Shown piece after piece: positions 18,246 to 27,018 of a stretch of DNA of 64,000 bases. The notes below the pieces were generated by a model that saw only the letters and a program-made list of their open reading frames with translations, searched no databases and had not been told where the DNA came from. This stretch comes from an uncultured Alistipes sp. (GTDB taxonomy: Bacteria > Bacteroidota > Bacteroidia > Bacteroidales > UBA932). Within the stretch, counting starts at the first letter, position 1; each line of letters begins with the position of its first letter. The DNA lies in assembly GCA_900550465.1 (NCBI GenBank), contig URSC01000012.1, positions 32,616 through 96,615 of the forward strand, read 5' to 3'. The position numbers and the translations under genes are program-made.

Positions 18246-19208
18246 ATGAAAATATTATTCAAGACCATAGCAATAGCACTTGCGGGTGCAGCCATGCTGA
18301 CTTCCTGCAACAAGGAACAGATCAGCGAGACATACACCCCTGCTGAGGGAGACGGCATCTACTCGTTTGAGGCATCTTCAGTACCTGCCGTAGAATTTAC
18401 TCCTTCAAAAACTACTGCACAGATAGAAGTTATCAGGACCAACGCCGAGGGAGCCGCCACACTGGCTGTCACAGCCTCCCAGACTGACGGGGAAAATGCA
18501 GTAAATGTTCTGAACGTGCCCTCTGAAGTGACATTCAAAGACGGAGAGAACTTCGCGTTCATAACCGTTTCCATCAATGAGAACATTCAGGAGAACGTCA
18601 GCTATTCTCTCTCTCTTTCAATCGCGGAAAAAGACTGCACTCCCGGTGGAGAACCCGCAGTCTCCCTCTCTTTCACATACGCAATGTGGGAATCTATCGG
18701 AACAGGTGAGTTCTTTGACGAGCTCATGGGCGACGCTGACGTTGTCGTTGTAGATATTCTCCAGAGCATCAACAATCCAAGCCGCTACAGGATCATGAAT
18801 CCGTATACGAATGACGCTATTGAGGCCATCATTGCCTTCGTAGAAGGCGGCGAGGACAAGAAAGGTCCAAGCGATTATATAGAGTTCACTCTGAATGATG
18901 ACGGAAGCGTCGTATGGAGCGGCTGCTGGAATAACGGTGTTCTGTATGATTCTTCCAATGAAATGTCGTCAATGAACTATTACTTTGGAACGCAGTCGCC
19001 TTTCAACGGAGGTGCGGCACTTGTTGACCAGTGCTTTGAGATCAAGGACGGACTGATTCAGTTCACTCCTCATATTTCAGCATTTGCCAGTGAGACAAGT
19101 GGATGGATCATTGCCGGACAAGACGGCGCAGGCAATGCATACTACTTCAAGCAGTATGTATCGTTCCCCGGAGCCGCAGAAACAGTTTCGGACTATCTGG
19201 AACTCTAA
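18246..19208 (+). CDS. Cassette 2 accessory surface lipoprotein, Calx-beta-like
   Basis: A 320-residue lipoprotein (lipobox MLTSC, Cys 21) located 28 bases after SusD and closed by a terminator. Residues about 35-140 look like a Calx-beta or similar beta-sandwich repeat: AEVIRTN-type strands, a VTFKDGENFAFITVSI segment and a final SFTYAMWE. A C-terminal domain of about 170 residues follows, with GTGEFFDELMG and alternating beta strands. It holds the same place as the lipoproteins at 10278 and 27019. It is probably a third surface component of the transporter; no catalytic motif is visible. Confidence 0.75.
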   Translation: MKILFKTIAIALAGAAMLTSCNKEQISETYTPAEGDGIYSFEASSVPAVEFTPSKTTAQIEVIRTNAEGAATLAVTASQTDGENAVNVLNVPSEVTFKDGENFAFITVSINENIQENVSYSLSLSIAEKDCTPGGEPAVSLSFTYAMWESIGTGEFFDELMGDADVVVVDILQSINNPSRYRIMNPYTNDAIEAIIAFVEGGEDKKGPSDYIEFTLNDDGSVVWSGCWNNGVLYDSSNEMSSMNYYFGTQSPFNGGAALVDQCFEIKDGLIQFTPHISAFASETSGWIIAGQDGAGNAYYFKQYVSFPGAAETVSDYLEL

Positions 19209-19230
19209 CGGGCACATTCTACTTTAATCA

Positions 19231-19268
19231 GAAGCTGTACCGACAATCCGGTACAGCTTCTTTTTTTT
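19231..19268 (+). terminator. Intrinsic terminator of cassette 2
   Basis: Perfect 12-base stem GAAGCTGTACCG/CGGTACAGCTTC with a 6-base loop, followed by eight T. It ends the SusC-SusD-lipoprotein unit 22 bases after the last stop. Confidence 0.93.
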
Positions 19269-19275
19269 ACCCGAA

Positions 19276-19306
19276 TTGCATTTACAGAAGTTTATGTCTA
19301 AATTTG
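19276..19306 (+). promoter_or_regulatory. Promoter for the ATPase gene pair
   Basis: The -7 element TAAATTTG (19299-19306) matches TAnnTTTG exactly. A TTG at 19276-19278 lies 20 bases upstream, where a -33 TTTG is expected. Transcription would start just before the ATG at 19315, which settles the start codon and shows that these genes have their own promoter downstream of the cassette 2 terminator. Confidence 0.7.
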
Positions 19307-19314
19307 TAGGCATT

Positions 19315-20907
19315 ATGATGAAATACCCTATAGGAATCCAAAGTTTCGAGCAGTTGCGCGAGGACGGCTACGTCTACGTGGACAAGACGGACCTGGTATA
19401 TAAGCTGGTGACCACAGGCAAGATATATTTTCTGAGCCGTCCGCGCAGGTTCGGGAAAAGTTTGCTGGTGTCCACCCTGAAAAATTATTTCCTGGGCCGC
19501 AGGGACCTGTTCGAGGGACTGGCCATCAGCTCGCTGGAGAAGGAGTGGCTGGAGTATCCGGTGTTCCATATCGACTTCAATTCCACAAACTTCAAGGAAC
19601 AGGACGCGCTTAGGACATTGCTGGAAGAGACTGTCTCAGCATGGGAGAGGATATATCCTCCTGCCGAAAAGTTCTCCAGTATCGGAAAGCGGTTCGGGGA
19701 AGTGCTGAGAGCGGCTCACAGATGTACCGGCCGCCGGTGCGTGGTGCTCATCGACGAGTACGACAAGCCGCTGCTGGACGTGCTGGATACAGGGCTGCGC
19801 TGCAATGTGGACGGCAACGAGCGCATGCTGGAGGACTGGCACCGCGATGTGCTAAAGGGATTCTACTCAGTGTTCAAGGCCGCAGACGACGACCTGCAGT
19901 TCGTGCTCCTGACAGGCGTGACCAAGTTCTCGCAGGTGAGCATCTTCAGCGGATTCAACCAGCCCAACGACATCAGCATGAGCGGGCAGTACGAGGCTCT
20001 GTGCGGCATCACGCAGCAGGAACTGGAGCAGTACTTCGCTGAGCCCATCGCGGACATGGCCGACGCATACGGAACGAGCGTGGATGAGATGCTGGCCATG
20101 CTCAAGAGGCAGTACGACGGATACCATTTCAGCCCGTCCATGACTGACCTTTACAACCCGTTCAGTCTCCTCAACGCGTTCTTCAACCTCAGAATCGACG
20201 ATTACTGGTTCAGGAGCGGCACTCCTGAATACCTCATCCGCCTGCTGTCGCACTCCGACGAGAACCTCAACGAGCTCGTCGGACGGTACTACGACACCAG
20301 GGAATTCGTAGACTACAAGGCAGACACAGAGAGACCGCTCCCGATGATCTACCAGAGCGGCTATCTCACCATAAAGGGATACGACCGGGACACCAGAACT
20401 TTCCTGCTTGACTACCCCAACGACGAGGTCAAGGGCGGCTTCATATCGCTGGTCGCATCCAGTTACCTCAACGACCGGAGGGAGGAGTTCGGAGGCATGG
20501 TCCGTGAGCTGTACATAGCCCTCAGGGACGGCAATCCGGAGAGGATGCGCGGAGTACTCACGGCTTTCCTCTCGGGAATCCCCTACACCATGCGCCGGAA
20601 GGACGACGAGCGGGAGAGGGAGCGCTACTTCCAGTACACATTCTACCTTGTCTTCAAGATGATCAGCACATACGCCGTGACTGTGGAGCAGCCGCAGAGC
20701 CAGGGCCGCGTGGACTGCATCGTGGAGACACCCAGGTACGTCTACATCTTCGAGTTCAAGCTGGACGGCTCCGCGGACGAGGCCCTCGCACAGATAGAGG
20801 AACGGGGATATGCTCGTCCCTACTCTGCCGGCAGCCGCAGGGTCTTCCGCATAGGAGCCTCATTCTCTTCCATCACAGGCACCATTGAGGAATGGAAACA
20901 CGCATAA
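19315..20907 (+). CDS. AAA-ATPase_like / PD-(D/E)XK nuclease domain protein, tandem copy A
   Basis: A 530-residue ATPase/nuclease-like protein. The start at 19315 (MMKYPIGIQSF) aligns with the MIKYPIGIQSF of the next gene and lies just after a promoter. Walker A is RPRRFGKSLL (about 42-51), Walker B is CVVLIDEYDKP (about 142-152), and the C-terminal nuclease-like motif is GRVDCIVET followed by FEFKLDG (D467, E480 and K482). The family has no settled function. This gene and the next (30-base gap) are tandem duplicates with an almost identical central part, best explained by recent gene conversion. They sit between cassettes 2 and 3 and read toward silent SusC 3, so read-through into that gene is possible. 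Confidence 0.88.
   Translation: MMKYPIGIQSFEQLREDGYVYVDKTDLVYKLVTTGKIYFLSRPRRFGKSLLVSTLKNYFLGRRDLFEGLAISSLEKEWLEYPVFHIDFNSTNFKEQDALRTLLEETVSAWERIYPPAEKFSSIGKRFGEVLRAAHRCTGRRCVVLIDEYDKPLLDVLDTGLRCNVDGNERMLEDWHRDVLKGFYSVFKAADDDLQFVLLTGVTKFSQVSIFSGFNQPNDISMSGQYEALCGITQQELEQYFAEPIADMADAYGTSVDEMLAMLKRQYDGYHFSPSMTDLYNPFSLLNAFFNLRIDDYWFRSGTPEYLIRLLSHSDENLNELVGRYYDTREFVDYKADTERPLPMIYQSGYLTIKGYDRDTRTFLLDYPNDEVKGGFISLVASSYLNDRREEFGGMVRELYIALRDGNPERMRGVLTAFLSGIPYTMRRKDDERERERYFQYTFYLVFKMISTYAVTVEQPQSQGRVDCIVETPRYVYIFEFKLDGSADEALAQIEERGYARPYSAGSRRVFRIGASFSSITGTIEEWKHA
19498..19964 (+). repeat. 467-bp near-identical tract, copy A (partner 21121-21587)
   Basis: Base-by-base comparison with 21121-21587 (offset 1623) shows one mismatch, G at 19911 against C at 21534. 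Outside the tract the two ATPase genes diverge at many third-codon positions. This is a typical gene-conversion footprint and a potential deletion or duplication substrate. Confidence 0.92.
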
Positions 20908-20937
20908 CACAGACAAAATACATGGGAGGAGCGAACT

Positions 20938-22530
20938 ATGATTAAATACCCCATAGGTATCCAGAGTTTCGAGAAGTTGCGCGAGGACGGCTACGTCTAC
21001 GTGGACAAGACCGACTTGATCTACAATCTCGTGCACGGCGGCACCATCTATTTTCTGAGCCGTCCGCGCAGGTTCGGTAAGAGCCTGCTGATATCAACTC
21101 TCGAGAATTATTTCCTGGGACGCAGGGACCTGTTCGAGGGACTGGCCATCAGCTCGCTGGAGAAGGAGTGGCTGGAGTATCCGGTGTTCCATATCGACTT
21201 CAATTCCACAAACTTCAAGGAACAGGACGCGCTTAGGACATTGCTGGAAGAGACTGTCTCAGCATGGGAGAGGATATATCCTCCTGCCGAAAAGTTCTCC
21301 AGTATCGGAAAGCGGTTCGGGGAAGTGCTGAGAGCGGCTCACAGATGTACCGGCCGCCGGTGCGTGGTGCTCATCGACGAGTACGACAAGCCGCTGCTGG
21401 ACGTGCTGGATACAGGGCTGCGCTGCAATGTGGACGGCAACGAGCGCATGCTGGAGGACTGGCACCGCGATGTGCTAAAGGGATTCTACTCAGTGTTCAA
21501 GGCCGCAGACGACGACCTGCAGTTCGTGCTCCTCACAGGCGTGACCAAGTTCTCGCAGGTGAGCATCTTCAGCGGATTCAACCAGCCGCAGGACATCAGC
21601 CTGGACGCACGGTACGAGACATTGTGCGGCATAACTCAGGATGAGCTGGAAAGATACTTCGCAGAGCCGATAAAGGAGATGGCGGAGTCCTATTCGGAGA
21701 GCACGGAGGAGATGCTGGCCAGACTGAAACAGCACTACGACGGATATCATTTCTCCGAGCGCATGACCGACGTCTACAATCCTTTCAGTCTGCTGAACGC
21801 CTTCGCACAGAATACTGTCCGGGACTACTGGTTCGCCAGCGGAACCCCGACCTATCTTATCCGCCTGCTGACGCACTCAGACGAGAACCTGGACGAGCTT
21901 ACCGGCAAGTACTATGACCCCTCGCTGTTTGTCGATTATAAGGCTGACGTTGAGAGACCGCTCCCGATGATCTACCAGAGCGGCTATCTCACCATAAAGG
22001 ACTATAAACGCGGACGAAATACGTTCCTGCTGGATTTCCCCAACAACGAGGTGAAGAGAGGGTTCGTGAGCCTTACGGCGTCCAACTATTTTAACAACAG
22101 GAGCAATGATGTCAGCAGCTGGATACAGGACCTCCTGGACTCACTGGAGGACGGAGATCCTGACCGCGTCAGGGACCTCTTCACGTCATTTCTCGCGGAC
22201 ATACCCTATACTGCCCGCCGCAAGGAGAACGAGAGGGAGAGAGAGCGCTACTTCCAGTATACGTTCTACCTGATTTTCAAGATTGTCAGCACCTACACCG
22301 TCACTGTGGAGCAGCCCCAGAGCCAGGGCCGCGTGGACTGCATCGTGGAGACACCCAGGTACGTCTACATCTTCGAGTTCAAGCTGGACGGCTCCGCCGA
22401 CGAGGCACTGGCGCAGATAGAGGAGCGGGGATATGCTCGTCCCTACTCAGCCGACAGCCGCAGGGTCTTACGCATAGGAGCCTCATTCTCTTCTGCCACA
22501 GGTACCATAGAGGAATGGAAGCAGGCCTGA
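20938..22530 (+). CDS. AAA-ATPase_like / PD-(D/E)XK nuclease domain protein, tandem copy B
   Basis: A 530-residue tandem paralogue of copy A. Walker A is RPRRFGKSLL (42-51), Walker B CVVLIDEYDKP (142-152), nuclease-like motif GRVDCIVET...FEFKLDG near residues 464-484. The N-terminal 60 and middle 300 codons differ from copy A while codons about 62-216 are essentially identical, and a second short shared stretch covers the nuclease motif. It ends 31 bases before recombination site 3, so its transcript would run straight into silent SusC 3. Its role is unknown; a contribution to DNA transactions at the locus is only speculation. Confidence 0.88.
   Translation: MIKYPIGIQSFEKLREDGYVYVDKTDLIYNLVHGGTIYFLSRPRRFGKSLLISTLENYFLGRRDLFEGLAISSLEKEWLEYPVFHIDFNSTNFKEQDALRTLLEETVSAWERIYPPAEKFSSIGKRFGEVLRAAHRCTGRRCVVLIDEYDKPLLDVLDTGLRCNVDGNERMLEDWHRDVLKGFYSVFKAADDDLQFVLLTGVTKFSQVSIFSGFNQPQDISLDARYETLCGITQDELERYFAEPIKEMAESYSESTEEMLARLKQHYDGYHFSERMTDVYNPFSLLNAFAQNTVRDYWFASGTPTYLIRLLTHSDENLDELTGKYYDPSLFVDYKADVERPLPMIYQSGYLTIKDYKRGRNTFLLDFPNNEVKRGFVSLTASNYFNNRSNDVSSWIQDLLDSLEDGDPDRVRDLFTSFLADIPYTARRKENERERERYFQYTFYLIFKIVSTYTVTVEQPQSQGRVDCIVETPRYVYIFEFKLDGSADEALAQIEERGYARPYSADSRRVLRIGASFSSATGTIEEWKQA
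21121..21587 (+). repeat. 467-bp near-identical tract, copy B (partner 19498-19964)
   Basis: The partner of the tract described for copy A, with one mismatch in 467 bases. It encodes the end of the P-loop region through Walker B and the following helices, so the shared part is the ATPase core. Confidence 0.92.
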
Positions 22531-22561
22531 GATTCTACAGGGCATGCTGATCCGCCGCAAA

Positions 22562-22576
22562 GTTACTCGTGGTAAC
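22562..22576 (+). repeat. Putative recombination site 3
   Basis: GTTACTCGTGGTAAC, identical to sites 0 and 2, oriented as sites 1 and 2. It begins 32 bases after the ATPase copy B stop. Similarity to site 2 covers 22559-22630 without a mismatch. Confidence 0.75.
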
Positions 22577-25541
22577 TTCCGCGGCCTTCGCGCAGGATAT
22601 CACTGTAACCGGCACTGTCTCTGATGCTTCGACAGGTGAGCCGGTCGTCGGCGCGACTGTGCTGCTTAAAGGCAGTACCACACAGTACGCGATGACCGAT
22701 GACCTGGGAAATTACTCGATTACCGTTCCCGCTGACGGTGTCCTGGACGTAACATTCCTCGGATACTCCCCTCTGGAAGTACCCGTCAACGGAAGAACCG
22801 TCATCGACATCGAGCTGGAGATGGAGGCCGAGATGCTTGAGGACGTAATCGTGGTGGCCTACGGTACTGTCCGTAGGGAAGCCGCCACCGGCTCGGTATC
22901 CACCGTGAGCGGAAACACCATCGCCGAGGCCCCCGTGACATCCGTCGACAAGATGCTGCAGGGTAAGGTGGCCGGTCTGTCCGTAACATCCAACTCCGGT
23001 CAGCCCGGTGCGACTTCGAACATCCGAATCCGCGGTACATCGTCCATCAACGCAGGCAGCGACCCTCTGTGGGTAGTCGACGGTATTCCTATCATCACCT
23101 CTGATAACCGCTCCCTGTCCAACGCCGGTGTGGGTGACGGAGCCACCACAGCATCCATCAACCCTAACGACATCGAGTCCATCACCGTGCTGAAGGACGC
23201 AGCCGCGGCTTCCATCTACGGTTCCCGCGCCGCCAACGGTGTCATCCTGGTGACCACCAAGAGCGGTAAGGCCGGCCAGTCCCGTTTCACCGCCCGTGTG
23301 AAGTTCGGTGCATCCGTCATCTCGAATGACAACAACTACCGTCCCATGACCGGTGACGAACTGAACAACTACTTCCGTACAGCCGTAGCCAACGCCGGCT
23401 ATGACCCTGACGATCCTACCAACCCTTACTACGCCCAGTTGCCCGCAGCAGGAACTGACCTCAACGCCACCGACTGGTACAAGTCCCTGACCAAGACCGG
23501 TCTGCTTCAGGAATATGAGATCAACGCCTCCGGAGGTACTGACAAGGCCACCTATTATTCATCCCTGAGTTATCACAGAAATCAAGGCGTCTTCTACGGA
23601 GTGGACTACCAGAGGTTCTCTGCCCGCGCCAACGCAGACTTCCAGCTGCTCAAGACCCTCAAGACAGGTACCAGAGTCAACCTCAGCTACGTGGATTCAG
23701 ACTCTCCCCAGTTCGGTTCCTCAGCTTATGCCAACCCCGCATGGTCCATGTTCCGTCTCCTCCCCTGGACTCCCATGTACAATGAGGACGGAACTTACAA
23801 TGTAACCATTGCTGAGAACTCCAACGCCAATCCCCGTGCCGTCGCCGAGTACGACGAGTACAACGACAAGGAATACCGCGTACAGGGCACCATGTACCTG
23901 CAGTGGAATCCCATCAAGCAACTGGAAATCAAGACCAACAACTCAGTCGAGGGCTCGTTCGTGAACTCCCGCCAGTACTGGCATCCCTACACCAACGAAG
24001 GAGCTGCTACCGCCTTTACATACAGAACCCAGCAGCTCAGGCTCACGACATCAAATACCATCGCATACAATGACAACTGGGGAGACCACTCATTCAGGGC
24101 CATGGCAGGACAGGAGGCCATGATGGACACCTATAACTACGTGCAGCTCTACTCACCTCAGATCAACCCTGACATACCCTACCCCAACACCTCTCCCGCA
24201 GCCAATGACCAGGGTTCCTACTACTACGCCAAGGAGACCCTCCTCTCATTCTTCGGAAATGTGGACTACAGCTACGGCAACCGCTACTTCCTCTCGGCAT
24301 CTCTCCGAGGCGACGGCAGTTCCCTCTTCGGAAGCAACACCAAATGGGGTCTGTTCTGGTCAGTCAGCGGTTCCTGGACCATCTCCAACGAGGACTGGAT
24401 GGACGGAGTCAGCAACTGGTGGAATCTGCTGAAACTGCGTGCCAGCTACGGCGTCAACGGTAACAACAACATCACTGTATACCAGGCCTATGGTCTGTAC
24501 GCCACCGCTGCCTACAACGGAGTATCCGGCATGCTGCCCTCCCAGCCTTCCAACGCCAACCTTGCATGGGAGAAGAACAAGACCTGGAACGTAGGTATCG
24601 ACCTCGGCTTCTGGAACGACAGACTGACCGCATCGGTGGATGTCTACAGTCGTCTGACCGACGACATGCTGCTGGGCGTATCGGTTCCTCAGACTACAGG
24701 ATTCTCATCCAGCCTCATGAACACCGGTTCCATACGCAATAACGGTGTCGAGCTCATGATCGACGGTGAGGTCATCCGCACAGGAGACTGGCTCTGGACC
24801 CTCGGATACAACATGGCCTTCAACCGCTCCAAGGTACTCGATCTGGCCGGCAGCGGCTTCCTGGACGTTCTCGATCCCCGTAACGGAGGGTCATCCATGA
24901 CAAGGATCGTAGAAGGCAGGAGCATGTACAGTTTCTATCTCCGCGATTACTACGGAGTGGATCCCACTACCGGTGACGCCCTATTCTGGACTGAGGACGG
25001 CAAGCTCACCAACGACCGTACCCTCGCCCGCTACGTTTACGAGGGCTCGCCCGAGCCTCTGTTTACAGGTGGCTTCAACACTACCTTATCCTGGAAAGGC
25101 CTGAGTCTAAGCGCCTACTTCGACTTCACATACGGCAACCAGGTAGTGGTCGGCAACTGGTACGTTACTGACGGTGAGAGCCTCTCCAACAACCTTACTG
25201 CAGACGCCCTCGACTACTGGACCAAACCCGGTGACACCGGCACACAGCCCCGTCCCGTTATGGGTTCCAACAGAACAGGATACGCCGGAGCGTCCACCCG
25301 CTTCCTCCAGGACGGCAGCTACATGAGGATAAGGGACATCACCCTATCCTACAGCCTGCCAGCGAAAGCGACTGACGCCATGCACATCAAGGGCCTCAGA
25401 ATCTACGTCAGCGCCCTCAACCTCTACACCTTCCACGATGTCACCGCGATGGATCCCGAGCTGGGTTACATCGGTTACGCATACGGCGGAAACTACCCTA
25501 TGACCAAGTCGTTTGTCGGCGGTATCGAACTGTCATTCTAA
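22569..25541 (+). CDS. SusC/RagA TonB-dependent transporter, silent cassette 3 (no ATG or complete signal peptide)
   Basis: A 990-residue SusC lacking its first codons. The frame opens after a TGA at 22548 and has no ATG; the first start-like codon is GTG at 22569 inside LLVVTSAAFAQ. The rest is intact: regulatory-like domain, TonB-interacting EDVIVVAYGT, plug with RGTSSINAGSDPLWVVDG and VLKDAAAASIYGSRAANGV, and a barrel ending GIELSF. The barrel is quite different from copies 0 and 2, pointing to a different ligand. No promoter lies in the 38 bases upstream, though transcription from the ATPase genes could enter. Like the other silent copies it has no frameshift or stop, which argues for maintenance as a usable cassette. 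Confidence 0.9.
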   Translation: MVTSAAFAQDITVTGTVSDASTGEPVVGATVLLKGSTTQYAMTDDLGNYSITVPADGVLDVTFLGYSPLEVPVNGRTVIDIELEMEAEMLEDVIVVAYGTVRREAATGSVSTVSGNTIAEAPVTSVDKMLQGKVAGLSVTSNSGQPGATSNIRIRGTSSINAGSDPLWVVDGIPIITSDNRSLSNAGVGDGATTASINPNDIESITVLKDAAAASIYGSRAANGVILVTTKSGKAGQSRFTARVKFGASVISNDNNYRPMTGDELNNYFRTAVANAGYDPDDPTNPYYAQLPAAGTDLNATDWYKSLTKTGLLQEYEINASGGTDKATYYSSLSYHRNQGVFYGVDYQRFSARANADFQLLKTLKTGTRVNLSYVDSDSPQFGSSAYANPAWSMFRLLPWTPMYNEDGTYNVTIAENSNANPRAVAEYDEYNDKEYRVQGTMYLQWNPIKQLEIKTNNSVEGSFVNSRQYWHPYTNEGAATAFTYRTQQLRLTTSNTIAYNDNWGDHSFRAMAGQEAMMDTYNYVQLYSPQINPDIPYPNTSPAANDQGSYYYAKETLLSFFGNVDYSYGNRYFLSASLRGDGSSLFGSNTKWGLFWSVSGSWTISNEDWMDGVSNWWNLLKLRASYGVNGNNNITVYQAYGLYATAAYNGVSGMLPSQPSNANLAWEKNKTWNVGIDLGFWNDRLTASVDVYSRLTDDMLLGVSVPQTTGFSSSLMNTGSIRNNGVELMIDGEVIRTGDWLWTLGYNMAFNRSKVLDLAGSGFLDVLDPRNGGSSMTRIVEGRSMYSFYLRDYYGVDPTTGDALFWTEDGKLTNDRTLARYVYEGSPEPLFTGGFNTTLSWKGLSLSAYFDFTYGNQVVVGNWYVTDGESLSNNLTADALDYWTKPGDTGTQPRPVMGSNRTGYAGASTRFLQDGSYMRIRDITLSYSLPAKATDAMHIKGLRIYVSALNLYTFHDVTAMDPELGYIGYAYGGNYPMTKSFVGGIELSF

Positions 25542-25561
25542 ACATTTAAACACTCAAGACA

Positions 25562-27013
25562 ATGAAGAATATACTCAAATATACAGTAATAGCGCTGAGT
25601 GCCGCAGTCATGACCACAAGCTGCAAGGACTTCCTCGAACAGCCTCCTATCCTCTCTCAGAGCAATGAGCTGACACTCTCGTCCTTCAACGGGATATCGC
25701 TGGCCACAGCCGGTATGTACGCCCCCCTGGCCAGCACATCCTGGTATAGCGCTGACAGAATCATCGTTCCCGAGATGCGCTCCGGCAACGGAGCAAAGTC
25801 CCGCGGAGACGGATACGACTCCAACAGATATTTCACGGACTACGAATGGAACTACTCTGTGGACAACACCCCCGCACTGTGGGGTCTGGCCTACTACGTA
25901 ATCTCAGCAGCCAACAACATCATCGATGCTGTCGACAACAACGCAGAGACCATCCTGGCCTCGGACAATACCGCTACAGAACAGGATCTGAACAATTTCA
26001 AGGCCGAGGCTCTGTTCCTCAGGGCCTTCTCACACTTCGAGCTGGCACTCTACTATGCCCAGGCATACAATAAGGGCAGGGATAATCTCGGAGTTCCCGT
26101 CATCCTCGTACCGGATCCCGAACTGGACGACAAACCGGCCAGAGAGACAGTGGGAAAGGTCTACGACCAGGTGATAGCTGACCTGCTCGAAGCCGAGAAA
26201 ATCATAGATCCCGAATACGTCCCCGACCGCGGCACTGACAAGGACGCATGGGCCAATATCCATGTCATCCAGGCCATGCTCTCCCGTGTCTACCTGTATA
26301 TGTCCGACTGGTCCAATGCAGAGGCCTACGCCACCAAGGTAATAGACAGCAAGGTATACACCATGTGGGAGGCAGATGATTTCAATGCTGCTACTTTTGC
26401 GGCCAAGGCCGGCACCGGCGGCGAGACCATCTTCGAGATGTTCGGCGACACCGGCAACAATTACTGGGGATCATGGAACGACATCAGCAACATCGCATCC
26501 ATGGACGGCTCATACGCAGATGCCCAGATAAGCCCTGACCTCTATGACCTGTACGAGAGCGATGACGTGCGTTTCTCCAACCTGAGATTCTCCGACGGAG
26601 ATAAGAACTGCTGGACATTCAAGTACGAGGGCAAACTCGACGTAGCCCAGGACTGCAACAACGTACCCATCATCAGGCTTTCCGAAATGTATCTCAACCG
26701 CGCCGAGGCCAGAATGGCAAAGGGTGACGCTGCAGGCGCTCTCCAGGACATCAATGTCATCCGCGAAAAGCGCAATGCCTCGGCACGCACTTCCGGAGGT
26801 ATAGACATAGTACGGCTGGAAAGAAGACTGGAACTCGCCTACGAGGGCCACTACCTCTTCGACCTGGCCCGTTGGAACGAGCCTGTGGAGCGCACCTACT
26901 TCGTTTCCGCCCAGATCAAGGATATCCCCGCCGACTCCTACAGATGGGCTCTCCCCATCGCCCGCAGGGAGCTCGAAGTCAATCCCAATCTTGAACAAAA
27001 TCCCGGATACTAA
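25562..27013 (+). CDS. SusD/RagB family lipoprotein, cassette 3
   Basis: A 483-residue SusD partner of SusC 3, starting 20 bases after its stop. MKNILKYTVIALSAAVMTTSC is a lipoprotein signal with Cys 21, followed by KDFLEQPP, typical of RagB/SusD proteins. The core includes FKAEALFLRAFSHFELALYYAQAY, a TPR-like helical region, and the C-terminal domain with RLSEMYLNRAEARMAKGDAAGALQ-type helices, RRLELAYEGHYLFDLARW and the ending RELEVNPNLEQNPGY. The subfamily differs from the SusDs of cassettes 0 and 2. It is co-transcribed with SusC 3 and the lipoprotein at 27019. Confidence 0.95.
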   Translation: MKNILKYTVIALSAAVMTTSCKDFLEQPPILSQSNELTLSSFNGISLATAGMYAPLASTSWYSADRIIVPEMRSGNGAKSRGDGYDSNRYFTDYEWNYSVDNTPALWGLAYYVISAANNIIDAVDNNAETILASDNTATEQDLNNFKAEALFLRAFSHFELALYYAQAYNKGRDNLGVPVILVPDPELDDKPARETVGKVYDQVIADLLEAEKIIDPEYVPDRGTDKDAWANIHVIQAMLSRVYLYMSDWSNAEAYATKVIDSKVYTMWEADDFNAATFAAKAGTGGETIFEMFGDTGNNYWGSWNDISNIASMDGSYADAQISPDLYDLYESDDVRFSNLRFSDGDKNCWTFKYEGKLDVAQDCNNVPIIRLSEMYLNRAEARMAKGDAAGALQDINVIREKRNASARTSGGIDIVRLERRLELAYEGHYLFDLARWNEPVERTYFVSAQIKDIPADSYRWALPIARRELEVNPNLEQNPGY

Positions 27014-27018
27014 CAGAT

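Noticed and set aside
19276..19314. Longer start for ATPase copy A (TTG at 19276)
   Set aside because: The added 13 codons overlap the promoter elements and have no counterpart in the tandem paralogue.
5760..25541. Silent SusC genes as decaying pseudogenes
   Set aside because: All three lack only the start region, break at exactly the same motif, and are open to their normal ends with intact SusD partners. Decay would not give the same boundary three times.
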